Of a stretch of 64,000 nucleotides of DNA, positions 11,736 to 22,531 are shown piece by piece. Below the pieces are notes generated by a model. The model had not been told where the DNA came from, ran no database searches, and saw only the letters and a program-made list of their open reading frames with translations. The DNA lies in assembly GCF_036711975.1 (NCBI RefSeq), contig NC_091976.1, positions 31,930,001 to 31,994,000 on the forward strand, in the 5' to 3' direction. The first letter of the stretch is position 1. Each line of letters starts with the position of its first letter. The translations under genes and the position numbers were made by a program. This DNA is from Onthophagus taurus. Taxonomy: Eukaryota; Arthropoda; Insecta; Coleoptera; Scarabaeidae.

Positions 11736-12070
11736 TTATTTCAAATATTTTATGCCTCCTAATCCTAAACCAACTCCATTGTTTGTAGCAACAGTTCCAG
11801 ATGGTCCGGCTAAAACTGCACCACTAACAACTCCTGGTGCAATAATCGGGGTTGCAATAGGAGCAGCGATTGGAGCGGCAAGGATTGGACCTGCTGAGAG
11901 AACAGAAGCTCTTGCAATAATTCCTCCGGAGATGGGAGCACCCAATCCTAATCCCAAAGGAACGACGGAGCAGTAAGCTGTTGATACAGCAACCAAGAAG
12001 AATACAATCTGCAAAAAAGTTTCTTTTTAAGATCCCTTTATATATTTTTTTTTCTTACCATGGAGTTCAT
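11736..12070 (-). CDS. Small Gly/Ala/Ile-rich cuticle-type secreted protein (94 aa, two exons)
   Basis: On the minus strand exon 1 (12070-12059) encodes MNSM and ends at a GTAAG donor. Exon 2 (12008-11736) follows TTTGCAG. The predicted signal peptide is about 15-17 residues (…VAVSTAYC). The mature chain begins SVVPLGLGLGAPISGG, has an Ala/Pro/Ile 'IAAPIATPIIAPG' stretch, then VLAGPSGTVATNNGVGLGLGG, ending KYLK. GPSGTVATNNG is nearly the same as in the genes at 16444, 18001 and 21649. Unlike those, the tail has no His and no GHGLY end. It is head to head with the gene at 12375, 304 bp between start codons. Confidence 0.82.
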
Positions 12071-12129
12071 GTTGAATGCTTATGCTCACACAGATTATTC
12101 TGCAATGCCTAAAACTTGGACTTTGAAGA

Positions 12130-12137
12130 TATTTATA
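12130..12137 (-). promoter_or_regulatory. TATA box of the 12070 minus-strand gene
   Basis: TATAAATA on the minus strand, 60 bases upstream of the start codon. Confidence 0.65.
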
Positions 12138-12305
12138 CTAAACTTTTCATAAAGACCTTCATAAAGTTGTATGATGCAAACTTGCATCAGCTTTTCAATT
12201 AATATATTGTCTAAGGCCTAAGTAAATAAGATTTATTTATAGGCATAATGTGTTAATTAAATGATGCAATCCTTCATCATCCACTTTACGAAGGACTTAA
12301 ATTCC

Positions 12306-12313
12306 TATAAATA
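12306..12313 (+). promoter_or_regulatory. TATA box of the gene at 12375
   Basis: TATAAATA, 62 bases before the start codon. With the minus-strand box at 12130 it makes a compact divergent promoter. Confidence 0.65.
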
Positions 12314-12374
12314 GATTTTGCAAAAAGCTTTATGTATTTATAGTTAATAAAGTTATCAAACCATAAACACCACA

Positions 12375-12650
12375 ATGAAAGCTGTCGTAAGTCTTATATA
12401 TTTTAATTCCATAATTATGTAATTAATTCGTTTTTAGGGCCTCGTCTTTTTATTGGCGTTATCATCCGCCTACTCATCCGTTGTTCCACTTGGTGTTGGA
12501 GTTATTCCAGCTGGTGGAGTCATCGTGAGTCGCCCCGGAATTGCTGCAACTTCAATTATTTCCCCAGTAGCAGCAATAAGCCCATTAAGAGTTAATGTTG
12601 TGGGTGGACCCATTTTGACTAAAGGAGTTGCAAGAGGATTGATTATTTGA
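12375..12650 (+). CDS. Very small secreted cuticle-type protein (74 aa, two exons)
   Basis: Exon 1 (12375-12386) encodes MKAV and ends at a GTAAGT donor. Exon 2 runs from 12438 (after TTTTTAG) to TGA at 12648-12650. The signal peptide is about 16-17 residues (GLVFLLALSSAYS). The mature chain starts SVVPLGVGVIPAGG, as in the divergent neighbour and the genes at 16444 and 18001. It lacks the GPSG motif and the His-rich tail, ending GLII. It may be a truncated family member or a short binding or linker protein. AATAAA at 12724-12729. A LINE inserted only ~100 bp after the stop codon. Confidence 0.75.
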
Positions 12651-12756
12651 AAATGAGTGATGATTCTGATTGGTACACTTGTCTCATTGCACTGATTATA
12701 ATCAATGTAAATTTTTCGTGAATAATAAATCATTTCTATTGTTTATTATTTACATT

Positions 12757-15097
12757 ATTCAAATATTACTTTCACTCTCTACCCTCTTCCTCCATTTCCA
12801 CGCCCTCGGCTCTTCGGTCCAATCATCCCCTCACCCATCCCTTTGTCTCTTCACCCCCATCACCATTCTCATCCTTCGTTTCCCCTCTCCCCCCTCTTCT
12901 AAGATCTGCCTTCGGTCCATCTCCTCCTCCCTCAACTCACTGCACCCATTCAGCATATGTTCTAACGTTTCCCATTCCTCCCTGCACAGCCTACACCACC
13001 TCTCCTCATCGGCCATCCAGTATTTGTTGGCTCTCTCCTCGTTTCCACAACGGAACCTAGCCACCAACTTTTTCCCTTCCTCATCTCTTTCCAATAACAA
13101 GTATCTAGGCAGCCCCTCCGTAATTATGTCCCTGTATCTTTCCTTATACCTTCCCTCTTTTATTTGTGTCCTTCTTTCCTGTCTCTGCACATCTCGGTCC
13201 CTGTCTCTCAACTCCCTCCACATCTCCCTACCCACCCTTCGTCTACTATTTATCTCCGTTACCGAGTAGCCCGCTCGTCTATAACAGTTGTCTCTGTGTC
13301 CTTTCCCATATCTGACCTTTCCCTCTCTAATTTCCCTCCAACACTCCCCCAGGATACCGCAGCTTGGCCTCCCTTCTATTCTTTCTTCATATTTCACTGC
13401 CCTCCTGCCCGCCTCCACCCTGACCTTATCCACCTTTACCTCTTCCCTCACTATATACCCCGGTGTTTCTCTCGCCACCCCAAGCACCCATCTCCAATAT
13501 CTAGCCTGCACGTCCTCCAGCGGTCCCTGCTCCCTCCATCCCCATACCTCTACCCCATACATCATCACACTGCTAACCAGACCTTCTAACATAATCTTCC
13601 TCGCTGCCACATTCCTTCCAAAGACTCTCTTCCCTCAACCCCATAGAACTGTCCAGAACACGTCGCTCAGCTTATCTCCCACTTTTATCCTAGCCATCGT
13701 CTCCATGTATATTTCCTTCACTCTCGCAATTAGGTGTTCCGTTATCCCCCTTCTCCCCATCTTCTCCCACAACTTCCCCCTATCCACCTTATCAAAAGCC
13801 GCCTTCAAATCTATAAACAGGGCGTACAATTTCCCTCCCTTCTTATCCAGCTCTCTATCTGCCAAATGCTTCAACACATACACGTTGTCGATTGCTCCCC
13901 TTCCCTTTCGAAAGCCTGCCTGCCCATCCGGCAAAATTCCCCCCAACTCCATCTCCTCCTCCAATCTTCCCAGCAGTATCTTCGTGTATACCTTGTATGC
14001 CGAGTCTAGTAGATTAATTCCCCTGTACCTCTCTACACTTCCCTTATTACCCTTTTTATATACTGGGCAAATTACCCCCACTTTCCATCCCTCCGGAATC
14101 CCACCCCCTCTCCATACGATATTCATCCCCTCCAACAACTTCACTCGCACCACCCTTGATGCTTCCAACCATGCTTCGTTATGTATCCCATCTTCACCTG
14201 GCGCCTTTCCCTTCTTCAATCTCCTAAGCACCGCCTCCATCTCCTCTTCTGCTATCTCCCCATCTCCCTCATATCCTCCCAACCCCGTTAGCCTCGTTTC
14301 AACCCCTCCCAATAATCCCATAAAGTAACTCTTCCATTCTGTCATGTGTATTTCGCTGGTTATCGTCTCCCTACCCTTCATTCCTTTTTTCAGATACCTG
14401 CAGACCTCCCCTTCCCTTGTTATCCCCCTAATCTCTGCCGCCTCCTTCTCCCTCAATTCTGTTTTCTTTCTACTGCATAACTCACTGTATTCTCTCCTGG
14501 CTTCCCTATATCTATCCACCTCTATCTTCCCCCGTCTCCACAGCCTCAACCTCCTTCTCGCCTCCCTCTTCGCCTTCTTGCACTCGCCATCATACCAGTC
14601 GTTCCTCCCCACTTTGTCCCCCCTACGTACACACTCCCTTTTCAGTGTTGCCTCCCGCACTACCTGGGTAAGCTCTTCCAACCCGTTGATCTCTTGTATC
14701 CTCTGTTGCCAAGTGTCGAGGTTTCCCCTGTAGAATGCTACCTCTTCTTCCGACCAATCTGTCCTGATGAACTTGCTACCCAGTTCCGCTCGCCTTCTGT
14801 CGCCCAACCCCTTTACCTCCACCTCCAACGGTTAGTGATCCGACTCTACCGCTTTCCCACTTTAAACCTTTCCACCCTCTCCCACATTTCCTGATCCACC
14901 AATACATAATCAATCACAGATGTCCCCCTCGCCCCGATGTAAGTATACTCCCCTTCCTCTTTATTCCCATTCAGTATCTCCCATCCGTTCTCCTCCACCC
15001 ATCTCAGCATTTCTGTTCCTTCTCCATTCCGCACAGTATCCTTCGACCGCCGTCGTCCCTCCTCTCCCCATATCTCAACTATTACTTTTACTATTAC
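12757..15097 (-). mobile_element. 5'-truncated, internally deleted LINE (endonuclease/RT/zinc knuckle)
   Basis: On the minus strand the order is: the end of an AP-endonuclease domain (15034-14846, with SVIDYVLVDQE), an SDH motif cut by an in-frame TAA near 14835, then reverse transcriptase (14828-13635) with KAPGEDGIHNE, CPVYKKG, INLLDSAYKV, GFRKGRGAIDNV and FIDLKAAFDKVDR. It stops before the catalytic YADD box. The next segment (13628-12831) resumes at the thumb or C-terminal domain (SSVMMYGVEVWGWREQ) and ends with a zinc-knuckle-like CRLCxxEWETLEHMLNGC. Near-identical 13-14 bp strings, TTATTATTTACATT (12743-12756) and TTATTATTACATT (15098-15110), look like a slightly diverged target-site duplication. 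Related to the copy at 63184-64000. Confidence 0.88.
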
Positions 15098-15249
15098 TTA
15101 TTATTACATTAAAATAAATAACAAGTTAGTCAAGTTTAAAAAAAAGTGTATCGAAAGCCATATTGATTGGGGTTTTTTAAGTAGAGTTGATGCAAATAAA
15201 TAAAGCCTTTCAAAGTTACATGAAGAGCAGAAAATGCTCTTAGAAGCAC

Positions 15250-15760
15250 GTAGCATCTACAGGTATTAGTTGGATGTGATCTTTCATAAGAGTAGAATTA
15301 ACAGAATCTCAAAGGAAGCAACTACTAACTTGAGCATAGAGGTCGACGACACAACAGTAACAAGACAAGACATATCTCAGAGATCGTTAATGGCGAAATA
15401 TTGACGAGAATGATGCCAAATGTAGGAAGTCCTGTGAATAGGAGAAGACAACTATCGGCAATCTTGTACGCTTCACCAGCATGTTGTAGAGTACTAAAAT
15501 ACCAACGATCTAGGGACTTATTAGTTATATTCAAAAGGAGAGTGGCTATACCTATAGCATCCCCCTATAGAGTAATATCTGCAGCAGCTATGGAGATTAT
15601 AGCAGAAATACCATCTATGGACCTGCTGGTAAAAGAGAGAATGGAAATATTTAGGAAAAGAATTTATAAAAAATATCTGAACAACAACTAGATGCTATAA
15701 ATTGGATTACTTTTGATAAAAATATCCAAGAAAGATATATTCAGGAAGTAGGAAAAAATT
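15250..15760 (+). mobile_element. R1-like LINE C-terminal fragment
   Basis: Plus-strand sequence at 15401-15691 encodes TRMMPNVGSPVNRRRQL…LYASPACCRVL…RRVAIPIASPYRVISAAAMEIIAEIPSMDLLVKER. This fits the region after the catalytic core in R1-type LINEs (MPNxGGP…RRQLL…R.ASAYRTVSxxAxxVIAGxxPxxLL). Upstream pieces from ~15250 are in other frames with stops. It is a different family from the adjacent element and lies in the opposite orientation. Confidence 0.7.
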
Positions 15761-15884
15761 AATTAAGAAATGATCAAAATAAGCTTAAATATTTTCTTTA
15801 TTTACACAAAATGTAACATCATGGTCATTATTCCGCTCGTTTATGAATTATCACAAAATCTCCATCGTCTGATCATTTTCCCTT

Positions 15885-16444
15885 TTAATAGAGTCCATGG
15901 CCAAGTCCCAAACCTAACCCATGACCAACTCCTAATCCCAAACCGAGTCCATGTCCTAATCCGACTCCATGTCCTAAACCGAGTCCATGTCCTAAACCGA
16001 GTCCATTATTGGTAGCGACGGATCCAGATGGTCCAGCAATGACAGCTCCTCCTAATCCAACGCTGATTGAACCAGATGGAATAACTGGTTTGGCGATGAT
16101 GGGGGCAGCGAGGATGGGAGCTGGGGCAATAATGGGAGCGGCGACAACTCCTGGGGCAACAGCAGCGGCGACATGACCTCCGGGAATTGGAGCAGCAGCT
16201 AAAGCTCCAGCATCAGCAGCACCAACGATTACGCTGCCATCTGGACCATGAAGGGTGGCTTGAGCAGCTGGTCCTTTAAGAAGAGCACCTGGGTTTCCAG
16301 GACCTGCTAATCCTACTCCTAATGGGAGTACTGAAGCGTAAGCGGTGGACAAAGCCAAAAAGAAAACAATAACCTAAAATAAAAAAAATTTGATTAAATC
16401 AGCTTTTGAATTAGTTGCATTATTTTTCTTACCATGGAGTTCAT
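15885..16444 (-). CDS. Gly/Ala/Leu/His-rich cuticle-type secreted protein (166 aa, two exons)
   Basis: Minus strand: exon 1 (16444-16433) encodes MNSM with a GTAAG donor. Exon 2 (16373-15885) follows TTTTAG. The signal peptide ends near residue 17 (ALSTAYA). The mature chain begins SVLPLGVGLAGPGNPGALLKGP, then has HGPDGSVIVGAADAG, an Ala/Pro-rich middle (PIIAPAPILAAPIIAKP), VIAGPSGSVATNNG, and a tail of alternating GLGHG/GVGLGHG repeats ending GHGLY. It is very close to the gene at 18001; the upstream DNA is also duplicated. Codons in the GLGHG tail are homogenised (gg(a/t)-ct-ggt-cat type), as expected of a repeat that expands and shrinks. AATAAA (minus strand) at 15803-15798. Confidence 0.87.
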
Positions 16445-16512
16445 TTTGGTTTTGGTTGTTAATTCCTTCACTGCTAGTTCAGGTATAATACTAAAAGCTC
16501 AACTCCCCGGAA

Positions 16513-16520
16513 TATTTATA
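16513..16520 (-). promoter_or_regulatory. TATA box of the 16444 minus-strand gene
   Basis: TATAAATA on the minus strand, 69 bases before the start codon. The region between box and start codon is conserved with the 18001 gene. Confidence 0.7.
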
Positions 16521-16529
16521 CACTGACTT

Positions 16530-17340
16530 TTTCTGCCACCGACCTTCGTAATCGTCTGACGACGTATTGCATCAGAATTTTCAAGTGTTAAACGTATAAA
16601 ACTTATTAGACACACATTTTACTGGTCTGCATAGTCTCTGATATAAAAAAAATAGATCAAGGAGTGTCTTATATTTTTTTAAATTGATTTATGCAACTTT
16701 TTATAAAATTTGCATGTCTGTTTAATCATTGGTGAAAGAACTCACAATATAAAAAAATTTATAGATTACATTTGTCCTATTCTAGATCACAATTGGTTAA
16801 TTTCGCATGATTCAAGGTCGTTTGTGAAAATTTTTTTAAAGCTCCTTATCGTATTTTTTTATAAATGTGAGTTGGAAAATGATCATATCCTTCCTTAAGT
16901 CATGTTTTAGTATTAGCCACATTGGCTATTTTATTATTTTTTATAAAAAAGAAAAAAATTGATCTTTCTTGCCTTTCTCATTCAATTGTGAAAGTAAGCT
17001 TACATAGCATTAAGCACTGTTTTAAAATTTGTGAACTTCTGCTGTATCGAATCAAAGTTATAATCAATAATTGAGGATCAACTTTGTTTTTCAAGATAAC
17101 CTTTAGTAAGCTGGGACGAGTACATTTAGCAAAAGAGGTGCATTAATGACCCTTTGAACCATAAAGTGTATTCAAAACTAAACAAATTCGTTTGGCAAGT
17201 TTGAAATGATGAGTGAAAATATCATCATGAAATCTTTTTATCTTTTCGATTTCATTTATAATCGCAATGAGGTGATTTTCTTGCTAGCACATTACAAGTA
17301 CTTAACAAGTAAGTTAAAGTTTATAATAAAACGGAAAAAT
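16530..17340. other. Spacer between the two tandem paralogues
   Basis: AT-rich, no gene or tandem repeat recognised. The duplicated block includes the coding regions and about 90 bp of 5' flank, but this spacer has no obvious match after the 18001 gene. Confidence 0.4.
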
Positions 17341-17449
17341 TAATTTAAAATAATTCTTTTATTTACACATAATGCAACATCGTGGTCATTATTTACAATT
17401 TATTCGTTCGGGAATTATCACAAAATTATATATCAGTTCATTTTCCTTT

Positions 17450-18001
17450 TTAATAGAGTCCATGGCCAAGTCCCAAACCTAATCCATGTCCGTAACCTAA
17501 TCCCAAACCGACCCCATGTCCTAAACCAACTCCAAGTCCGTTATTAGTAGCAACAGACCCAGATGGTCCAGCAATGACAGCTCCTCCTAACCCAACGCTG
17601 ATTGATCCAGATGGGATTACTGGTTTGGCGATGATGGGGGCAGCAATGATGGGAGCTGGGGCAATAATTGGGGCAGCAACAATTCCAGGGGTAGCAACAA
17701 TTCCAGGAGCAACAGCAGCGGCTACATGACCTCCGGGGATTGGAGCAGCAGCTACAGCTCCAGCATCAGCAGCACCAACGATTACGCTTCCATCTGGGCC
17801 ATGAACGGTGGCTTGAGCAGCTGGTCCTTTAACGAGAGCACCTGGATTTCCAGGACCTGCTAATGCAACTCCTAATGGGAGTACTGAAGCGTAAGCGGTG
17901 GACAAAGCCACGAAGAAAACGATGACCTAGAATAGAAAAAATTTAATCTTCTCTTCTTAAAATTTAATTTAAATAATTAATCTTCTCACCATGGAGTTCA
18001 T
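17450..18001 (-). CDS. Gly/Ala/His-rich cuticle-type secreted protein (162 aa, two exons)
   Basis: Minus strand: exon 1 (18001-17990) encodes MNSM with a GTGAG donor. Exon 2 (17926-17450) follows TTCTAG. Same architecture as the 16444 gene: signal peptide to ~17, SVLPLGVALAGPGNPGALVKGP, HGPDGSVIVGAADAG, Ala/Pro-rich middle, VIAGPSGSVATNNG, GLGHG tail ending GHGLY. It differs by an extra IVATPG repeat step in the middle and a shorter tail (with GYGHG), so repeat copy number has changed since duplication. AATAAA (minus strand) at 17363-17358. Confidence 0.87.
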
Positions 18002-18069
18002 TTTGGTTTTAGATGTTAATTCCTTCACTGCTAGTTCAGGTATAATACTAAAAAGTCAACTCCTCGGAA

Positions 18070-18077
18070 TATTTATA
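18070..18077 (-). promoter_or_regulatory. TATA box of the 18001 minus-strand gene
   Basis: TATAAATA on the minus strand, 69 bases before the start codon, the same distance as in the 16444 paralogue. Confidence 0.7.
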
Positions 18078-18279
18078 CACTGTCTTTTCTGGTATTGACC
18101 TTCGTTATCGTCTGACAAGGCATTGCATCAGATTGCTAAAGACATAAAACTTATTAGAGACACATATTATAGGTTTATTCCGTGTGGTACAGATATAAAA
18201 AAAGAAGGAGTGTTTTATTTTTTTTAATACAATCTGTATGTCTTTTTAAACGTTAGGGAAAAGTATTTGTACACCAAAC

Positions 18280-20520
18280 AGATAGATAATGTGATTTTTA
18301 AGGTTATCTCAATAATTATTGGTGGAATCAAAAATTTTTTCGAATAATATTTGTTTAGAATTAAACCAACAATAATTTTTGTTTGAAAAATTTTTCAATA
18401 TTTTTGTTTGTTCGCGCTGTAATATAATAGTTAAAATCATCGTTTCATTTAAATGATATAGAAAATGTGATTTTTGAGGTTATCTCAGTAATTATTGGTG
18501 GAATCAAAAACTTTTTCGAATAATATTTGTTTAGAATTAAACCAGCAATAATTTTTGTTTGAAAAAATTTTCAATATTTTTGTTAATTGGCGTTCTTTAG
18601 TAGCTAGAATCACCGTTTCATTTAAATGATATGGAAAATGTGATTTTTGAGGTTATCTCAGTAATTATTGGTGGAATCAAAAATTTTTTCGAACAATATT
18701 TGTTTAGAATTAAACCAACAATAACTTTTATTTGAAAATTTTTTCAATATTTTTGTTTTTTAGCGCTGTATAATAGTTAAAATCATCGTTTCATTTAAAT
18801 GATATAGAAAATGTGATTTTTGAGGTTATCTCAGTAATTATTGGTGGAATCGAAAATTTTTTCGAACAATATTTGTTTAGAATTAAACCAGTAACAATTT
18901 TTGTTTGAAAAAGTTTTCAATATTTTTGTTAATTGGCGTTCTTTAGTAGCTAGAATCATCGTTTCATTCAAATGGTATAGAAAATGTGTTTTTTGAGGTT
19001 TTCTCAATAATTATTGGTGGAATCAAAATATTTTTCGAATAATATTTGTTTAGAATTAAACCAACAATAACTTTTATTTGAAAATTTTTTCAATATTTTT
19101 ATTTTTTAGCGCTGTATAATAGTTGAAATCATCGTTTCATTTAAATGATATAGAAAATGTGATTTTTGAGGTTATCTCAGTAATTATTGGTGGAATCAAA
19201 AATTTTTTCGAACAATATTTGTTTAGAATTAAAGCAATAATAACTTTTATTTGAAAAATTTTTCAATATTTTTGTTTGTTGGCTCTGTATAGTAGCTAGA
19301 ATCATCGTTTCATTTAAATAATATAGAAAATGTGATTTTTGAGGTTATCTCAGTAATTATTGGTGGAATCAAAAATTTTTTCGAATAATATTTGTTTAGA
19401 ATTAAAATACCAATAATTTTTGTTTGAAACATTTTTGAATATTTTGGTTTTTTGGCGCTGTGTAGTAGTTAGAATGATCGTTTCATTTAAATGATATAGA
19501 AAATGTGATTTTTGAGGTTATCTCAGTAATTATTGGTGGAATCAAAAATTTTTGCGAACAATATTTGTTTAGAATTAAAATAACAATAATTTTTGTTTGA
19601 AACATTTTTCAATATTTTTGTTTGTTGGCGCTGTGTAGTAGTTAGAATCATCGATTCATTTAAATGATATAGAAAATGTGATTTTTGAGGTTATCTCAGT
19701 AATTATTGGTGGAATCAAAAATTTTTTCGAACAATATTTGTTTAGAATTAAAGCAACAATAACTTTTATTTGAAAAATTTTTCAATATTTTTGTTTGTTG
19801 GCTCTGTATAGTAGCTAGAATCATCGTTTCATTTAAATGATATAGAAAATGTGATTTTTGAGGTTATCTCAGTAATTATTGGTGGAATCAAAATTTTTTT
19901 CGAATAATATTTGTTTAGAATTAAACCAACAATAACTTTTATTTCAAAATTTTTTCAATATTTTTGTTTGTTGGCTCTGTATAGTAGCTAGAATCATCGT
20001 TTCATTGAAACGATATCGAAAATGTGATTTTTGAGGTTATCTTAGTAATTATTGGTGGAATCAAAAACTTTTTCGAATAATATTTGTTTAGAATTAAACC
20101 AGTAACAATTTTTGTTTGAAAAAATTTTCAATATTTTTGTTAATTGGCGTTTTTTAGTAGCTAGAATCATCGTTTCATTCAAATGGTATAGAAAATGTGA
20201 TTTTTGAAGTTATCTCAATAATTATTGGTGGAATCAAAAATTTTTTTGAATAACATTTATTTAGAATTAAACCAACAATAACTTTTATTTGAAAATTTTT
20301 TCAATATTTTTATTTCTTAGCGCTGTATAATAGTTAAAATCATCGTTTCATTCAAATGGTATAGAAAAAGTGATTTTTGAGGTTATCTCAATAATTATTG
20401 GTGGAATCAAAAACTTTTTCGAATAATATTTGTTTAGAATTAAACCAACAATAATTTTTATTTGAAAAATTTTTCAATATTTTTGTTTGTTGGCGCTGTA
20501 TAGTAATTAGACACGTTAAT
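18280..20520. repeat. 173-bp satellite array, about 13 units
   Basis: The string 'gtgatttttgaggtta' (or close variants) starts near 18291, 18467, 18640, 18813, 18986, 19159, 19332, 19505, 19678, 19851, 20024, 20197 and 20370. After the first step (176) every spacing is exactly 173. Units share 'cagtaattattggtggaatc' and 'tttgtttagaattaaa'. A strongly diverged unit follows to about 20690. The sequence is unrelated by eye to the 5.6-8.6 kb satellite. Confidence 0.93.
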
Positions 20521-21590
20521 TTCCCTCTGAATAGTACAAAAATTGAATGCGACTTGAGACCAAATTATTATATTTATCAAAAAATGTTTCATATAATATT
20601 TATTAAGGATCAAATCAGCAATAATTTTTATTATAATCATTTTTCAATATTTTTACTAGATAAGACTCTATGCAGTTATAACAGTAATGATTTGACACCT
20701 CATTAATTATGTTAATTTCTAACCGGATATGCTTTAATTAGCTCTAATTAATGAAAATTAAAATGTAGTAACTAAAATCATACTGAATTATCGAGCGCAA
20801 AGTGTCTTTATATGTTTAATTCAATCGAGGTAAAATACAGGTGGGTGAAATATGCTAATATTTCTACTTCAATTCAATTGACATTAGATATTACTTTCAT
20901 GTCTTGCGTTAATAATTATATAAAGTATAAATGCAAATAATCGATCACGTAACGAAGAAAAAAAGTTAAAAAAGAATAGTAATAATGGCAGTACCTGCGA
21001 CCTTACACTGAAATAAATCGAATAAAATGAGAAATGAATCGAACAAAAGAAATTTTAAACTTAGATATTGAAATCTAATTGAAGGAACAAAGGTTTATCT
21101 GGTCAGGTTGTTTGTAAATGATTCATTAATTTTCTTAACAGCACCAAGGAAATGTCCATGTAAACCGATTCTGCACCCAAGATCGTAAGAAAAAACCGCA
21201 TTCCGCACGTGATATTGATCCGTAACAATTATCTATTATCCTGTGTCGCAACGTGCAAGACACCAAAGGTCTCTATATATGAAAAGAAGCCGGCACAACA
21301 AACCGTAATTTAGTTGGGCGTGTGACATCCGTTCACGTTGCTGGATAATTTAAGACGACAATAAGTGTTCGATGATATTTATTATTTAATTAAAATTGAT
21401 ATTTTTTTTTAAATAATAATTCCGATATAACGGAACGTGCTACCAATACAAGAGTCTTGTCATCGGCCAGATCCTACATCCTACATCATTAAGATTAATT
21501 ATCTTCTGCATTAATATTGCGACATTTCAGGAATCTGTATCATAGTGTTATAAAAATTTACAATAAGAGGTGTGACAAGGTTGAGGACTG
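20521..21590. other. Diverged satellite unit, then upstream region of the 21649 gene
   Basis: 20521-20690 is a decayed relative of the 173-bp satellite. The rest is unique AT-rich spacer with no recognised gene. Confidence 0.4.
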
Positions 21591-21591
21591 G

Positions 21592-21623
21592 TATAAAAAC
21601 CGGGGGAGTTTTATTCTGTCAGT
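21592..21623 (+). promoter_or_regulatory. TATA box and initiator of the gene at 21649
   Basis: TATAAAAA at 21592-21599 and the initiator TCAGT at 21619-21623, 26 bases before the start codon. Confidence 0.75.
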
Positions 21624-21648
21624 ATCATAAGTGAGTCAACACTCTACA

Positions 21649-22223
21649 ATGAAGTACTTTGTAAGTTATCTACGAAATTATGTGATTTTATCATCATTTT
21701 CTTCATTATTTTTTTTTTATAGGCAGTCTTTTTATTGGTTTTGGCCACAAGCCAAGCATCCATCATTCCAGTTGCCCATTACGTCCAACCTGTTAGTGCG
21801 ATTACTAAAGGTGCTTCGTTTAGTTCTGCATCAGCTGGATCGGATGGTGCATCTGCTTCTTTCGTCGAAGGTGCCACCATTGCTAAAATTGGAAATCATG
21901 CAGCTTTAGTTTCTCCGGGAATTGCAGCCCATGCTGTAGCTCCAGCAATTGCTCCTGCTTTTGTAGCTCCTGGTCCAGCTGTTCTTGCTGCACCAGCTGT
22001 TGTTGCTGCAGCCCCAGCCGTTGTAGCTGCAGGACCTACTGTGGTTTCTCATGGAACCGGAGCTATTATTGCTGGACCTTCTGGTACTGTTGCCACAAGC
22101 AATGGTTTGGGACTTGGTGTAGCGCCAGTTGTTGCTGCAGCACCCGCTGTAGCATCCGCAGTCATTGTCCCAGCAGTAGCCAAAGCTGCTGTTGTTGTAG
22201 GCGGACATGGACATTTATATTAA
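21649..22223 (+). CDS. Ala/Val/Pro-rich cuticle-type secreted protein (170 aa, two exons)
   Basis: Exon 1 (21649-21660) encodes MKYF with a GTAAGT donor. Exon 2 runs from 21723 (after TATAG) to TAA at 22221-22223. The signal peptide ends near residue 17 (LATSQA). The mature protein starts SIIPVAHYVQPVSAITKG, then a Ser/Ala block (ASFSSASAGSDGASASF), Ala/Pro/Val repeats (APAVVAAAPAVVAAGP), IIAGPSGTVATSNGLGLG, and a tail ending GGHGHLY. The GPSGTVAT motif and GH-L-Y ending tie it to the minus-strand genes at 16444 and 18001. Ala-Ala-Pro-like repeats are common in cuticle proteins; function is inferred from composition. AATAAA at 22346-22351. Confidence 0.87.
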
Positions 22224-22531
22224 ATTAATGGATTTTTGTTAAAAGTGTTGATTAAAGTTTATAGGAGGTTTATTTATGAATTCGCTTTTTGCTTCTTTTA
22301 TTTTGTTTTAATTTTTTTTTTATTTACCTCAATTTTCTTTTGCAAAATAAAAGAGTTATTGATACTAACATCGATTTTTATTAATAATAAATTTAAATTT
22401 CCCGGATTTATTAAAACGTTTATTTAACTCTAGAGATGTCGCCACCATAAAGAAGGTTTCGTTTGGTAACTTAACCTCAATAACTTCAAATAATAACTAT
22501 TTCGCTATTTTTTTAATAATTTTCAAAGAAT

